Shown: piece by piece, positions 51,445 to 62,300 of the stretch | Position numbering within the stretch: the first letter of the stretch is position 1 | Layout: each line of letters opens with the position of its first letter | Origin: Ruegeria sp. PrR005 | GTDB taxonomy: Bacteria > Pseudomonadota > Alphaproteobacteria > Rhodobacterales > Rhodobacteraceae | Assembly: GCF_010500245.1 (NCBI RefSeq) | Contig: NZ_JAAGOX010000011.1 | Location: 434,001-498,000, forward strand | Direction of reading: 5' to 3' | Length of the DNA stretch: 64,000 bases | Program-made: the position numbers and the translations under genes | The notes under the pieces: model-generated | Database searches by the model: none | The model's input: only the letters and a program-made list of their open reading frames with translations | What the model was told of the DNA's origin: nothing

Positions 51445-52761
51445 ATGACCGAAACGCGCTACAGATTTGCCCTGATCGGGGCAGGTCCGATGGGGCTGGC
51501 CATGGCAAAGGTGATGCTGGAACAGGGCATCGCCTTTGACGGGTTCGAGCTGCATTCGGATGTGGGCGGGCTTTGGGACATCGACGGGCCGCGCTCGACC
51601 ATGTACGACACCGCGCATCTGATCTCCTCCAAGCGGATGACCGAATTCACCGATTTCCCGATGGAGGATGGGGTTGCCGAATACCCCTCGCACCGGGAGC
51701 TGAAACGGTACTTCAACGCCTTCGCCGACCATTTCGGGTTGCGCGAGCATTACCGGTTCGGGGCCGAGGTGCTGCGGTGTGAGCCGCTGGGCGGGCCGGG
51801 TGACGGATGGCGTGTCACATGGCGCGACGCAGAGGGGGAGCAGGCGAGCACCTATGCCGGGGTGATGATCGCCAATGGCACGCTGTCAGAACCCAACATG
51901 CCTGAATTCAAGGGAAAATTTGACGGCGAACTGATCCATTCCTCGGCCTACCGGCATCCCTCGCAATTCGACGGCAAGCGGGTGCTGATCGTGGGCGCGG
52001 GCAATTCCGGCTGTGACATCGCGGTGGATGCGATCCATCACGGGGTGATGTGCGACCTGTCGATGCGGCGCGGATACTATTTTGTACCGAAATATGTCTT
52101 TGGCAAACCAGCCGATACGCTGGGCGGCTTGATCAAGCTGCCGATGTGGCTGAAACGGCGGGTCGACGGGATGATCCTGAAATGGTTCGTGGGCGATCCG
52201 CAGAAATATGGATTTCCCAAGCCCCACTACCAGCTTTACGAAAGTCACCCGGTGGTCAACTCGCTGGTTTTGTACCACGCCGGACACGGAGATGTGCGGA
52301 TTCGTACCGACATCGAGCGGCTGAATGACCGTTTTGTACACTTCACCGACGGCAGCAAGGAAGAGTACGACATGATCCTCGCCGCCACCGGATACAAGCT
52401 GTTTTACCCGTTCATCGACCGCGACCTGCTGAACTGGCAGGGCGATGCGCCGCATCTTTACCTCAACGCGATGCACCCCGAGCGCGACGACCTCTTTGTT
52501 CTGGGTATGGTCGAGGCCAGCGGGCTGGGCTGGCAGGGCCGCCATGAACAGGCCGAGATGGTGGCCCGCTATATAACCGGATTGCGCAGGGGCAGCGCGG
52601 CGGCGGCGGAGCTGAAGGCCGCCAAGGCGGCGGGGTTCGAACGGGCGACCGGCGGCATGAATTACCTCAAGCTGGCGCGCATGGCCTATTACGTGGACAA
52701 GGCCACCTATCGCGGCGCAGTCACCGGCTGGATCAAGCGGCTGAAGGGGGCGCGGGCATGA
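51445..52761 (+). CDS. Flavin-containing monooxygenase
   Basis: A 438-residue class B flavoprotein monooxygenase. The FAD fold is LIGAGPMGLAMAKVML with GGLWDIDG, the NADPH fold VLIVGAGNSGCDIAVDAIHH, and FDGELIHSSAYRHP is close to the FMO/BVMO fingerprint FxGxxxHxxxY. Such enzymes add one oxygen to soft nucleophiles or carry out Baeyer-Villiger oxidation. It is the first gene of a four-gene operon with overlapping stops and starts (symporter, epimerase, SDR) and is preceded by the TetR palindrome. Confidence 0.82.
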   Translation: MTETRYRFALIGAGPMGLAMAKVMLEQGIAFDGFELHSDVGGLWDIDGPRSTMYDTAHLISSKRMTEFTDFPMEDGVAEYPSHRELKRYFNAFADHFGLREHYRFGAEVLRCEPLGGPGDGWRVTWRDAEGEQASTYAGVMIANGTLSEPNMPEFKGKFDGELIHSSAYRHPSQFDGKRVLIVGAGNSGCDIAVDAIHHGVMCDLSMRRGYYFVPKYVFGKPADTLGGLIKLPMWLKRRVDGMILKWFVGDPQKYGFPKPHYQLYESHPVVNSLVLYHAGHGDVRIRTDIERLNDRFVHFTDGSKEEYDMILAATGYKLFYPFIDRDLLNWQGDAPHLYLNAMHPERDDLFVLGMVEASGLGWQGRHEQAEMVARYITGLRRGSAAAAELKAAKAAGFERATGGMNYLKLARMAYYVDKATYRGAVTGWIKRLKGARA

Positions 52762-53660
52762 CCGGCATCGACGATATCCTGCTGAATTTCTCGCCAGCCT
52801 CGCTGATGCTGCTGAACGCAATCCTGGCAGTGGTGATGTTTTCCATCGCCATCGACCTGACGGTCGAGGATTTCCGTCGCCTGTCGCGCGGGCCGAAACC
52901 GGTGCTGGTGGGGTTGTTCTCGCAATTCGTGGTGCTGCCGGTGCTGACGTTCGCGCTGGTCTGGGTGACCGCACCACGCCCCTCCATCGCACTGGGGCTT
53001 ATTCTGGTGGCGGCCTGTCCGGGCGGCAATATCTCGAACTTCATCACCCATCGGGCGGGCGGAAATGCGGCGCTGTCGGTGTCGATGACAGCCTTCGCCA
53101 CGGTGGGCGCCATCATCATGACCCCCGCCAATATCGCGCTGTGGGGGAGCCTGTATCCGCCCACCCGCGCCATCCTGCAAGAGACCCGTATCGACCCGGT
53201 GCAGATCGCCATCACCGTTGGGCTGATGCTGATCCTGCCGCTGATCCTGGGGGTTGTGCTGAACATGCGCCGCCCCTCGCTGACCGCGCGGCTAAGGCGG
53301 CCGCTGCAACTGGTCTCGATGGGGATATTCATCGCGTTCATCATACTCGCTCTGGCTGCGAACTGGGGGTTCTTCCTGAGTTTCGCCGGAGCTGTCGCCG
53401 GGCTTGTGATCCTTCACAATGCACTGGCCCTGGGGGGCGGCTGGGTTGTGGCCACTCTGACCCGGCTGTCCCCTTATGACCGGCGCGCGGTGACGTTCGA
53501 AACCGGCATCCAGAACTCGGGCCTTGGACTGGTGTTGATCTTTGCCTTTTTTCAGGGGCTGGGCGGAATGGCAGTGGCGGCGGCATTCTGGGGGATCTGG
53601 CACGCGATCTCGGGCCTTGGCCTGGCAATGATCATGTCGCGAACCGAGGCCAGGCGATGA
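52758..53660 (+). CDS. Bile acid:sodium symporter family (BASS) transporter
   Basis: A 300-residue inner-membrane protein with eight to ten hydrophobic segments. It keeps the BASS marks: FSIAIDLTVEDFRRLSRGPK, LVAACPGGNISNFITHRAGG (a sodium-site motif) and VTFETGIQNSGLGLVLIFAF. The family carries bile acids, keto acids and other organic anions with sodium. It overlaps both its neighbours by four bases, so uptake and modification of one compound by this operon is likely. Confidence 0.88.
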   Translation: MTGIDDILLNFSPASLMLLNAILAVVMFSIAIDLTVEDFRRLSRGPKPVLVGLFSQFVVLPVLTFALVWVTAPRPSIALGLILVAACPGGNISNFITHRAGGNAALSVSMTAFATVGAIIMTPANIALWGSLYPPTRAILQETRIDPVQIAITVGLMLILPLILGVVLNMRRPSLTARLRRPLQLVSMGIFIAFIILALAANWGFFLSFAGAVAGLVILHNALALGGGWVVATLTRLSPYDRRAVTFETGIQNSGLGLVLIFAFFQGLGGMAVAAAFWGIWHAISGLGLAMIMSRTEARR

Positions 53661-54580
53661 GCCGCATCCTGATCACCGGCGCGGCGGGCATGGTGGGCCG
53701 GGCGCTGCTGGAAGAGTTGGACGGGCACGAGGTTTTTGCCACCGATCTTATCCCACCTAAAGCGACAGGCGCCGTGACTTGGCTTCCGATGGATGTCACT
53801 ACCGATGATCCCGATCGGATCATCGGCCAGATCCGGCCGGAGGTAGTGATCCACCTCGCCTCGATCGTGACACCCGGCGTGGCGCGCGCGGTTGCGCATC
53901 GCGTCGATGTGGGCGGCACGCGCGCGGTGCTGGATGCTTGCCTTGCCTATAGGGTGCGGCGGCTGGTGGTGACCTCGTCGGGGGCGGCCTATGGCTATCA
54001 CGCCGACAACCCGGTGCCGCTGCGCGAAAGCGATCCGCTGCGCGGCAATCCCGAGTTTGCCTATGCAGATCACAAACGGCAAGTCGAGGAGATGTTGGCC
54101 GAGACACGGCAGAGCACGCCCGAGTTGGAACAGGTGGTGCTGCGGGTGGGCACCGTGCTGGGCGCAGGAACCGAGAACCAGATCACAGCCCTGTTCCACA
54201 AGCCCCGCCTGCTGGCGCTGCGCGGCTCGGAAAGCCCGTTTGTGTTTATCTGGACCCGCGATCTGGCGCGCATCCTGGCGCGGGCGGCGGGCGACGGACC
54301 CGCAGGCATCTACAACGTATCGGGCGATGGCGCGATGGGGGTTTCGGACCTGGCCCGTGTTCTGGGAAAGCCGGTGCTGCGCCTGCCTGCGCAGGCGTTG
54401 AAAGCGGCGCTTGCGGTGGCGCGGCCATTCGGCCTGTCGCGCTATGGGCCGGAGCAGGTGCGGTTCCTGCAATATCGCCCGGTGCTGGCCAATGACGCGT
54501 TGAAAGAGGTGTTCGGCTATACGCCCGAGCTGACCAGCGCGCAGGTCTTCGACCTGTGGCGGCGGGAGTCGGGGTTGTGA
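53657..54580 (+). CDS. NAD-dependent epimerase/dehydratase (extended SDR)
   Basis: A 307-residue extended SDR. The dinucleotide loop is ILITGAAGMVGRALLEEL; the catalytic parts are VTSSGAAYGYHA and FAYADHKRQVEE, giving the Tyr-x-x-x-Lys pair (YADHK). The family covers sugar epimerases and 3-beta-hydroxysteroid-type dehydrogenases. The operon context with a bile-acid-type symporter and a monooxygenase makes a non-sugar substrate possible. Confidence 0.82.
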   Translation: MSRILITGAAGMVGRALLEELDGHEVFATDLIPPKATGAVTWLPMDVTTDDPDRIIGQIRPEVVIHLASIVTPGVARAVAHRVDVGGTRAVLDACLAYRVRRLVVTSSGAAYGYHADNPVPLRESDPLRGNPEFAYADHKRQVEEMLAETRQSTPELEQVVLRVGTVLGAGTENQITALFHKPRLLALRGSESPFVFIWTRDLARILARAAGDGPAGIYNVSGDGAMGVSDLARVLGKPVLRLPAQALKAALAVARPFGLSRYGPEQVRFLQYRPVLANDALKEVFGYTPELTSAQVFDLWRRESGL

Positions 54581-55332
54581 AACGGGCCGTGATCTCGGGC
54601 GGCGCGGGGGGCCTGGGCCGGGCATTGTCCGATGGCTTGCAGGCGCGCGGCTGGCATGTGGTGCTGCTGGACCGCGATATCTCGGGCGTTGAAATCAGCG
54701 AGATGCAACAGGCGATCCAGTGCGATCTGACTGACCCAGAGCAGTTGACGGCGGCCTGTGCGGCGGCGGTTGGACCAAATGGCGTGGACCTTGCCATCTA
54801 TAATGCGGGCATCACCCAGATCGGCCTGTTTGCCGACAGTGACGCGGCCAGTCACCGCCAAGTGTTCGAGATTAACTATTTCGCCGCCGTGAACATGGCC
54901 CGCGCGTTGCTGGCCCCTGTGCGGCAGGCGCGCGGCGCCCATCTGGCGATCTCTTCTGTGGCGGGGTTCGCGCCGCTTTACAGCCGCACGTCCTATGCCG
55001 CGTCGAAACACGCGCTCGAGGGGTTCTTCAAGTCGTTGCGGTCCGAGGAGCGCGCGCATGGGGTGCGGGTACAGATCGCGGCGCCCTCGTTCGTGGCCAC
55101 GAACCTGGGCAATGCGCAGGCGCAGCCCGACGGCATCGCGCGTCCCGGATCGGCCACCGACGGGATGGATTACATGACGCCCGAGGCTGCGGCGGCCACC
55201 ATCCTGCACGGCCTCGACCGCGGGCGTGACATGATCCCGGTGGGCCGGGTGGCGCGGCTGGCCTGGTGGATCAATCGGCTGTCGCCGGGCCTCTATCAAC
55301 GGCTGATGGAGCGCAAAATCGGGCGCGGGTGA
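54577..55332 (+). CDS. Short-chain dehydrogenase/reductase
   Basis: A 251-residue classical SDR started at GTG 54577, which overlaps the epimerase stop by four bases (GTGA). AVISGGAGGLGRALSDGL binds NAD(P); YNAGITQIG, AISSVAGFAPLYSRTSYAAS and the following Lys supply the Ser-Tyr-Lys triad. It acts on an alcohol or ketone; specificity is unknown. It is the last gene of the TetR-controlled operon. Confidence 0.85.
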   Translation: MKRAVISGGAGGLGRALSDGLQARGWHVVLLDRDISGVEISEMQQAIQCDLTDPEQLTAACAAAVGPNGVDLAIYNAGITQIGLFADSDAASHRQVFEINYFAAVNMARALLAPVRQARGAHLAISSVAGFAPLYSRTSYAASKHALEGFFKSLRSEERAHGVRVQIAAPSFVATNLGNAQAQPDGIARPGSATDGMDYMTPEAAAATILHGLDRGRDMIPVGRVARLAWWINRLSPGLYQRLMERKIGRG

Positions 55333-55352
55333 GATTTTTTCCGGCACACCCC

Positions 55353-55383
55353 TTGACCTTCCCGTGACTGGAAGCCCCATCTG
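55353..55383 (+). promoter_or_regulatory. CueR-type copA promoter
   Basis: TTGACC (55353-55358) overlaps an imperfect dyad ACCTTCC-CGTGACT-GGAAGCC, with a likely -10 near 55378-55383. The long 19-bp spacer with a central dyad is the mark of MerR-family activation, and copA starts 31 bp further on with cueR behind it. Confidence 0.75.
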
Positions 55384-55413
55384 GAGGGTGACCAGAGGAC
55401 AAGGACGAGTCGC

Positions 55414-57909
55414 ATGTCAGCACAAACCACATCGCTGAAGATCACCGGCATGAGCTGTGCCGGCTGCGTGGGCCGGGTGGAACGCGCCTTGCAGGCGGTT
55501 CCGGGCGTGGCCGAAGCGAGCGTCAATTTCGCCAACCGGACGGCGCAAATCACGCATGAGGGGCCGGTGGCCGATCTGACCCAGGCCGCCGCCAAGGCAG
55601 GCTATCCTGCGGAACTGACCGAGGCGGTTCTGGATGTCGAGGGGCTGAACTGCGCCTCGTGCGTGGGCCGGGTCGAGCGGGCGCTGAACGCGGCACCCGG
55701 CGTGGTCGAGGCGCAGGTGAACCTGGCCAATCGCAGCGCGCGGGTGACCTATGCCGTGGGCGCGACCGATCCGGTCGCGCTGGCCGCGGTATCGACAGCG
55801 GCGGGATATGCCGCGCGTCCGCATGCCGAGGCCGGGGATGATGCGCCGGCGCATGATCACGCACAGGCGGAAATCGCCGAGTTGCAGCGCAGTACGCTGT
55901 TTGCGGCCGCGCTGGCACTGCCGGTGTTCCTGCTGGAGATGGGCGGCCATGTGATCCCGGCCTTTCACCATTGGATCGCGGGAACGATCGGGATGTACAC
56001 CAGCCAGCTGATCCAGTTCGCGCTGACCACCGTTCTGCTGTTCGGGCCGGGGCGCGTGTTCTATGCGCGGGGCATCCCCGCCCTGCTGCGCGGCGCACCC
56101 GACATGAACGCGCTGGTGGCTTTGGGCACGGGGGCCGCCTATGGCTTCTCGGTGGTGGCAACCTTTGCCCCCGGCCTGCTGCCTGCGGGAACCGCCAATG
56201 TCTATTTCGAGGCCGCCGCCGTCATCGTTGTGCTGATCCTGCTGGGCCGCTGGCTGGAGGCGCGGGCGCGCGGGCGCACTGGCGCCGCAATCGAGGCGCT
56301 GGTGGGGCTGCAACCGCGCCATGCGCGGGTCGAGCGTAATGGACAGGCGGTCGAGGTTGACATCGCCGACATTCAAACGGGCGACACACTGATCATCCGA
56401 CCCGGTGAACGCATCCCGGCGGATGCGGTGGTGCAGGACGGACAAAGCCATGTTGACGAGAGCATGATTACCGGCGAGCCGGTGCCGGTCGCCAAGGCGG
56501 CGGGCGATACACTGGTGGGCGGCACCGTGAACACGGCAGGCGCCCTGCGGGCGCGGGCCGAAAAGGTGGGCGCCGACACGGTGCTGGCCCAGATCATCCG
56601 CATGGTGGAACAGGCACAGGGCGCCAAGCTGCCGATCCAGTCTATGGTGGACCGGATCACCCTGTGGTTTGTCCCCATCGTGATGGGGATCGCCGCGCTG
56701 ACCGTGCTGGTCTGGCTGGCCTTTGGCCCCTCGCCCGCTTTGGGTCATGCCCTCGTCGCCGGTGTGGCGGTGCTGATCATCGCCTGCCCCTGCGCCATGG
56801 GATTGGCCACACCGACCTCGATCATGGTCGGCACGGGACGAGCTGCCGAGCTGGGCGTTCTGTTCCGCAAGGGCGACGCGCTGCAACGGCTGCAAGAGGC
56901 AAAGGTGATTGCCTTTGACAAGACCGGCACGCTGACGCTTGGACGGCCGGAACTGACCGACCTGACACCCACCCAAGGGTTTGACCGTGACACCGTTTTG
57001 CGGCTGGCGGCGGCGGTCGAGGCGCAGTCGGAACACCCGATCGCCTCGGCGATTGCCCGTGCGGCCAAGGGCGACGTGCCCGTGGTGGACGGGTTCCAGA
57101 GCCTGACCGGGCTGGGCGCCCGCGCCGTGGTCGAGGGCCAGGACGTGCTGGTCGGCGCCGACCGGCTGTTCGCCCGCGAAGGTATCGACCTGGGCCCGCT
57201 GGCCGAGATCGGGGCGGGTTGGGCCGCCGAGGGCAAGACGCCGCTTTATGCCTCGGTCGGGGGGCGTGCGGCGGCGGTGCTGGCGGTCTCGGACCCGGTA
57301 AAGCCCGGTACGTTCGAGGCCATCGAACGGTTTCATGACATGGGCCTGACGGTTGCCATGATCACCGGTGACAATACCCGCACGGCGCAGGCCCTGGCGG
57401 CGAAACTGGGGATAGACGCGGTCACCGCGGAGGTGATGCCCGAAGGCAAGGTCGCGGCGTTGGATGCGCTGCGGGCCGACCATGGCGCGCTGGCCTTTGT
57501 CGGTGACGGTATCAACGACGCCCCCGCGCTGGCCCATGCCGATACCGGCATCGCGGTGGGCACCGGTACCGATGTGGCCATCGAGGCTGCCGATGTGGTG
57601 CTGATGTCGGGCGATCTGCGCGGCGTGGCCAACGCGCTGGAGGTGAGCCGCGCCACCATGGGCAACATCCGCCAGAACCTGGGTTGGGCCTTTGGCTATA
57701 ACGTGCTGCTGATCCCGGTGGCGGCGGGCGTGCTCTATCCGTTTGGCGGGCCGATGCTGTCACCGGTGCTGGCGGCGGGCGCGATGGCCTTGTCGAGCGT
57801 CTTTGTCGTCACCAACGCGCTACGGCTGCGGCGGGTGCGGGCCGCGTTGCCTGCCGCGCGGCAGGCTGCGACCCAGACCCCGGCAGCGGCCCCTGCCCCG
57901 GCGGAATGA
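55414..57909 (+). CDS. copA: Copper-exporting P1B-type ATPase
   Basis: An 831-residue copper pump of the inner membrane. Two N-terminal heavy-metal domains carry GMSCAGC (C15, C18) and GLNCASC (C80, C83). A His-containing linker ([12 protein letters not shown]) follows, then eight membrane helices with the CPC metal motif at 458-460. D502 in DKTGT is phosphorylated; TGDN and [16 protein letters not shown] are the hinge motifs. The export direction and Cu(I) specificity follow from the P1B-1 features and the CueR-type promoter. Confidence 0.95.
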   Translation: MSAQTTSLKITGMSCAGCVGRVERALQAVPGVAEASVNFANRTAQITHEGPVADLTQAAAKAGYPAELTEAVLDVEGLNCASCVGRVERALNAAPGVVEAQVNLANRSARVTYAVGATDPVALAAVSTAAGYAARPHAEAGDDAPAHDHAQAEIAELQRSTLFAAALALPVFLLEMGGHVIPAFHHWIAGTIGMYTSQLIQFALTTVLLFGPGRVFYARGIPALLRGAPDMNALVALGTGAAYGFSVVATFAPGLLPAGTANVYFEAAAVIVVLILLGRWLEARARGRTGAAIEALVGLQPRHARVERNGQAVEVDIADIQTGDTLIIRPGERIPADAVVQDGQSHVDESMITGEPVPVAKAAGDTLVGGTVNTAGALRARAEKVGADTVLAQIIRMVEQAQGAKLPIQSMVDRITLWFVPIVMGIAALTVLVWLAFGPSPALGHALVAGVAVLIIACPCAMGLATPTSIMVGTGRAAELGVLFRKGDALQRLQEAKVIAFDKTGTLTLGRPELTDLTPTQGFDRDTVLRLAAAVEAQSEHPIASAIARAAKGDVPVVDGFQSLTGLGARAVVEGQDVLVGADRLFAREGIDLGPLAEIGAGWAAEGKTPLYASVGGRAAAVLAVSDPVKPGTFEAIERFHDMGLTVAMITGDNTRTAQALAAKLGIDAVTAEVMPEGKVAALDALRADHGALAFVGDGINDAPALAHADTGIAVGTGTDVAIEAADVVLMSGDLRGVANALEVSRATMGNIRQNLGWAFGYNVLLIPVAAGVLYPFGGPMLSPVLAAGAMALSSVFVVTNALRLRRVRAALPAARQAATQTPAAAPAPAE

Positions 57910-57919
57910 GGAGACTGGC

Positions 57920-58309
57920 ATGAATATCGGAGATGTTGCGACCCGCAGTGGCCTGCCGGCCAAGACCATCCGCTATTACGAGGATATCGGCCTGATCGCG
58001 CCGCAGCGGGACTTGAACGGTTACCGCAGGTTCCGTGAACGGGACCTGCACAAGCTGAATTTCCTGGGTCGGGCCCGGGCGCTGGGGTTCACCATCGAGG
58101 ATTGCCGCACCCTGCTTGCACTGTACGAGGATCAGAGCCGCGCCAGCGCCGATGTGAAACAGGTGGCACGCGATCACCTAGTCCGGATCGAGACCAAACT
58201 CGCCGATCTGATCGCCATGCGCGAGACGCTGACGGAACTGGTTGATGCCTGCGCGGGCGATCAACGACCCGATTGCCCGATCCTGCGCGATCTGGGTGGC
58301 GAAAGCTGA
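57920..58309 (+). CDS. cueR: Copper-responsive MerR regulator CueR
   Basis: A 129-residue MerR protein from ATG 57920, 11 bases after copA with GAGGAG between. MNIGDVATRSGLPAKTIRYY is the DNA-binding end, a long dimer helix follows, and CAGDQRPDC near 112-120 is the two-Cys, seven-spacer metal loop of CueR. It should activate the copA promoter when Cu(I) is bound. Confidence 0.93.
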   Translation: MNIGDVATRSGLPAKTIRYYEDIGLIAPQRDLNGYRRFRERDLHKLNFLGRARALGFTIEDCRTLLALYEDQSRASADVKQVARDHLVRIETKLADLIAMRETLTELVDACAGDQRPDCPILRDLGGES

Positions 58310-58401
58310 CGCGCGGGGTTGCCCTTTGACCTGCGTTTTGCTTTGTCTCTCGGGGATATCCCGGACGGGGGGAGCCGCCGGGCAACAGAGAGGATCCGGA
58401 C

Positions 58402-59274
58402 ATGGCAAAAGTTGCATTCCTTGGCCTGGGGGTTATGGGCTATCCGATGGCGGGGCACCTGAAGGCCGCCGGTCATGAGGTGACCGTATATAACCGCACC
58501 GCAGCGAAGTCGGAAAAATGGGTGACCCAGCATGGCGGAGCGATGGCCGCGACGCCGCGCGAGGCCGCCGAGGGCGCCGAATTCGTGATGGCCTGTGTCG
58601 GCAACGATGACGACCTGCGCGGCGTCTGCAACGGACCCGATGGCGCGCTGGCGGGCATGGCCGCGGGCAGCGTGTTTGTCGACCATACGACGGTGTCGGC
58701 CAAGGTCACCCGCGAGCTTTATGCCGCCGCCAAGGCGGGCGGTGCGGGCTTTGTGGACGCGCCCGTCTCGGGCGGTCAGGCCGGGGCTGAGAACGGGGTT
58801 CTTTCGGTGATGTGCGGCGGCGACCAGGCCGATTATGATCGCGCCGAACCGGTGATCGCCGTTTATGCCCGCATCTGCCGCCGCATCGGCGAGAGCGGTG
58901 CCGGACAAGTCACCAAGATGTGCAACCAAATCGCCATCGCGGGGCTGGTGCAGGGCCTCGCGGAATCGCTGCATTTCGCCGAGAAGGCCGGTTTGGACGG
59001 GCGCGCGGTGGTCGAGGTGATCAGCCAGGGCGCCGCTGGCAGCTGGCAGATGGCCAACCGGTACGAGACCATGCTGGACGACCACTGGACCCATGGCTTT
59101 GCGGTCGACTGGATGCGCAAGGATCTGGGCATCTGCCTGGACACCGCCGACGAGACCGGCGCCAGCCTGCCGGTCACGGCGCTGGTAGACCAGTTCTACA
59201 AGGACGTGCAGAAGATGGGCGGCGGGCGCTGGGACACCTCGAGCCTGCTGGCGCGGTTGCGCAAGCTGGGCTGA
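58402..59274 (+). CDS. Beta-hydroxyacid dehydrogenase (3-HIBDH family)
   Basis: A 290-residue NAD(P)-dependent enzyme of the 3-hydroxyisobutyrate/6-phosphogluconate dehydrogenase superfamily. FLGLGVMGYPMAGHL binds the cofactor, FVDAPVSGGQAGAENG binds substrate, and GAGQVTKMCNQIA holds the catalytic Lys. Possible substrates are tartronate semialdehyde, 3-hydroxyisobutyrate or 2-(hydroxymethyl)glutarate. The last would fit nicotinate breakdown, but the gene is 26 kb from that cluster and has no matching operator. Confidence 0.85.
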   Translation: MAKVAFLGLGVMGYPMAGHLKAAGHEVTVYNRTAAKSEKWVTQHGGAMAATPREAAEGAEFVMACVGNDDDLRGVCNGPDGALAGMAAGSVFVDHTTVSAKVTRELYAAAKAGGAGFVDAPVSGGQAGAENGVLSVMCGGDQADYDRAEPVIAVYARICRRIGESGAGQVTKMCNQIAIAGLVQGLAESLHFAEKAGLDGRAVVEVISQGAAGSWQMANRYETMLDDHWTHGFAVDWMRKDLGICLDTADETGASLPVTALVDQFYKDVQKMGGGRWDTSSLLARLRKLG

Positions 59275-59341
59275 GGCAAAGGGGGCGCTGCCCCCGTCCC
59301 CTGCGGGGACTCCCCCGGAGTATTTTGAGCGAAATGAAGAA
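59275..59341. repeat. Second copy of the G/C-rich intergenic repeat
   Basis: GGCAAAGGGGGCGCTGCCCC, CCCTGCGGGG and CCCCCGGAGTATTTTGAGCG repeat the element at 11736-11804 with a few changes, again just outside a gene end. Both copies contain two G/C-rich hairpins in a row. Confidence 0.75.
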
Positions 59342-59388
59342 CCGGGGGGCAATGGCCGCCTCGGCACGAAGGTGATGGGAGAGCGGCG

Positions 59389-62300
59389 GTGCTGACGGAG
59401 TTCTGGGCAGAGGCCCTGCGGACGCATTGGGGGATCGAGGCGGTCTTGGAACGGCTCGATGGCGAATATGACCTGAACTTTCTGGCCCGGGGCCGGAACG
59501 GGCGGGACTATGTGCTGAAGGTGATGCGGCCCGGATGCGAGGCCGGGCTGGTCGAGATGCAGGTGGCGGCGCTGGAGCATATCGCCGAGGCCGCGCCCGG
59601 CCTGCCCTTTCCCAAGGTCTTTGCCGCGCTCGATGGCGCGATGTTGCCCGAGATCGCAGATGAGGCGGGCGCGCCGCGTCTGGCCTGGCTGCTCGAGCGG
59701 CTGCCGGGGCGCTGTTACGCGCGGGCCTTGCCACATTCCGAGGATCTGATCCTCAAGCTGGGCCGCGTGCTGGGCGCCACCGACCGGGCGCTGGAGGGGT
59801 TCGCTCATGACGGTCTGGCGCGGGATTTCAAATGGAACCTGCTGCAGGGCGGTTGGATCGACTCTGAGCTGGCGGCGATTGCCGATCCTGCGCGGTGGGC
59901 GCTGCTGGAGGGGATCGCGGCGGAGTTTTCCGGGTTGCGCGACCAACTGGCCGCCCTGCCGGTTCAGGCGATCCACAATGATGTCAACGATTACAACATC
60001 CTGGTCGAGGGCGGGCTGGACGAGACCCGCAAGGTCTCGGGCCTGATCGACCTGGGCGACATGTGCGCGGCGCCACGCGTCTGCGATCTGGCGATTGCCG
60101 GGGCCTATGTGGTGCTGGACCATCCAAGGCCCGAGCGGGCGCTGGCGGCGCTGGTGCGCGGCTATCACGCGGCCAACCGGCTGAGCGCGGCAGAGGTGGA
60201 CCTCATCTGGCCGCTTCTCAGGATGCGGCTGGCGGTGTCGGTGGTGAACTCGACCTTGATGGCGGTCGAGAACCCGGACGACCCCTATGTGACGATCAGC
60301 CAGGCCCCTGCCTGGCGGTTCCTTGAAAACACCTCGGTCAATGGCGGGCTGATGGCGGCGCGGCTGCGAGTAGCCTGTGGCTTGCCGGTGACCGATGGGG
60401 CCGAGCGGGTGCAGGCCTATCTGAACCAGAACCGGGGCCGTTTCGCGCAGATGTTCGGCACCGATCTGGGCGCGGCGCCGATGGGCTCTCTCTCGGTCGA
60501 GAATTCGACCTGGCCGCAGAACCCGTTTCACATGCCACTGGAAGAGGCCGCACGCGTTGGTGAGGAGTTCGGCACCGACCTGTGGCTGGGCTATTACAAC
60601 GAGCCACGCCTGATCTATGCCGAGCCGGGTTTCCGCAAGGGGCCGTGGAAGGCCAGCGACCGGCGCACCGTGCATCTGGCGGTGGATGTGTTTGCGCCTG
60701 CCGGAACCGTGCTCTACGCGCCGCTCAGCGGGCGGGTCGAGGTGGTGGAGAACCGGACCGGGCATCTGGATTATGGTGGCGTCGTGATCCTGCATCACGA
60801 GACACCGCAGGGCGATGCCTTCTATACGCTTTACGGGCACCTGGACCCCGAAGTCTGCGACCGGCTGAAACCGGGTGATCCGGTGGCACAGGGCGCGGGT
60901 TTTGCGCGGCTGGGCGATGCAAGTCAGAACGGTGGCTGGGCGCCGCATGTGCATTTCCAGCTGGCGCTGACGACGCAAGGCATGGAGGCCGACTGGCCCG
61001 GTGTCGGCGACCCGGACGAGATGGACCTGTGGCACGCGGTCTGCCCCAACCCGGCGGCGCTGCTGAACCTGCCCGATGACAAGGTGTTCTATCGCCCCAC
61101 CGACAAGGCCACCGTGCTGGCCGGGCGGCGGGCACATTTCGGCGGCAACCTGAGCCTCACCTATGACGATCCGGTGATGCTGGTACGTGGCTGGAAACAT
61201 CACCTGTTCGACGAATGGGGCCGCCCCTATCTGGACGCCTATAACAACGTGCCGCATGTGGGCCATGCGCATCCGCGTATTCAGGCGGTGGCGGCGGATC
61301 AGCTGAAGCGGATGAATTCAAACACCCGCTATCTGCATCCGGCGCAACTGGCATTCGCCGAAAAGGTCCTGTCGAAACTGCCCAAGCGGTTCGAGGTTTG
61401 TTTCTTCGTTAACTCGGGGACCGAAGCCAACGAACTGGCGCTGCGCCTGGCGCGGGCGCATACGGGCAACATCGGCATGGTGACGCCCGATCACGGTTAT
61501 CACGGCAATACCACCGGCGCGATTGCCATCTCGGCCTACAAGTTCAACAAGCCGGGCGGCGTGGGTCAGGCCGATTGGGTCGAACTGGTCGAGGTGGCCG
61601 ACGACTATCGCGGCCGTTTCAAGCGCGACGATGCGGAGCGCGCCCGGAAATTCGCCGATCTCGTCGATCCCGCCATCGCGCGGTTACAGGACAAGGGCCA
61701 TGGCGTGGCCGGTTTCATCGCCGAGACCTTTCCCAGCGTCGGCGGCCAGATCATCCCGCCCAAGGGCTATCTGGCGGCGGTCTATGACAAGATCCGCGCG
61801 GCGGGCGGGGTGTGTATCGCTGATGAGGTGCAGACCGGGCTGGGGCGGCTGGGTGACTACTATTTCGGCTTTGAACATCAGGGCGCCGAGCCAGATATCG
61901 TGGTGATGGGCAAGCCCATCGGCAACGGCCATCCGCTGGGCGTGCTGGTGACGACGAAAAAGATCGCCGAGAGTTTCGACAACGGGATCGAGTTCTTCTC
62001 GACCTTTGGCGGCTCCACCCTGTCCTGCCGGATCGGCAAGGAGGTGCTGGATATCGTCGATGACGAGGGCCTGCAGGAAAACGCGCGCCTGATGGGCGCG
62101 CGGCTGATGACCGGGCTGCGCGCGCTAGAGCGGGAAACCCCCTGCGTCGGCGATGTACGGGGCATGGGTCTGTTCCTGGGGGTCGAGTTGATCAACCCGG
62201 ACGGGTCCGAGGGGACCGAGATTTGCCGATACGTCAAGAACCGGATGCGCGACCACCGCATCCTGATCGGCAGCGAGGGGCCCAAGGACAACATCCTGAA

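Noticed and set aside
58402-59274. 2-(hydroxymethyl)glutarate dehydrogenase of the nicotinate pathway
   Set aside because: The family is right, but the gene is 26 kb from the cluster, has no matching operator and no other gene of the anaerobic lower pathway nearby.
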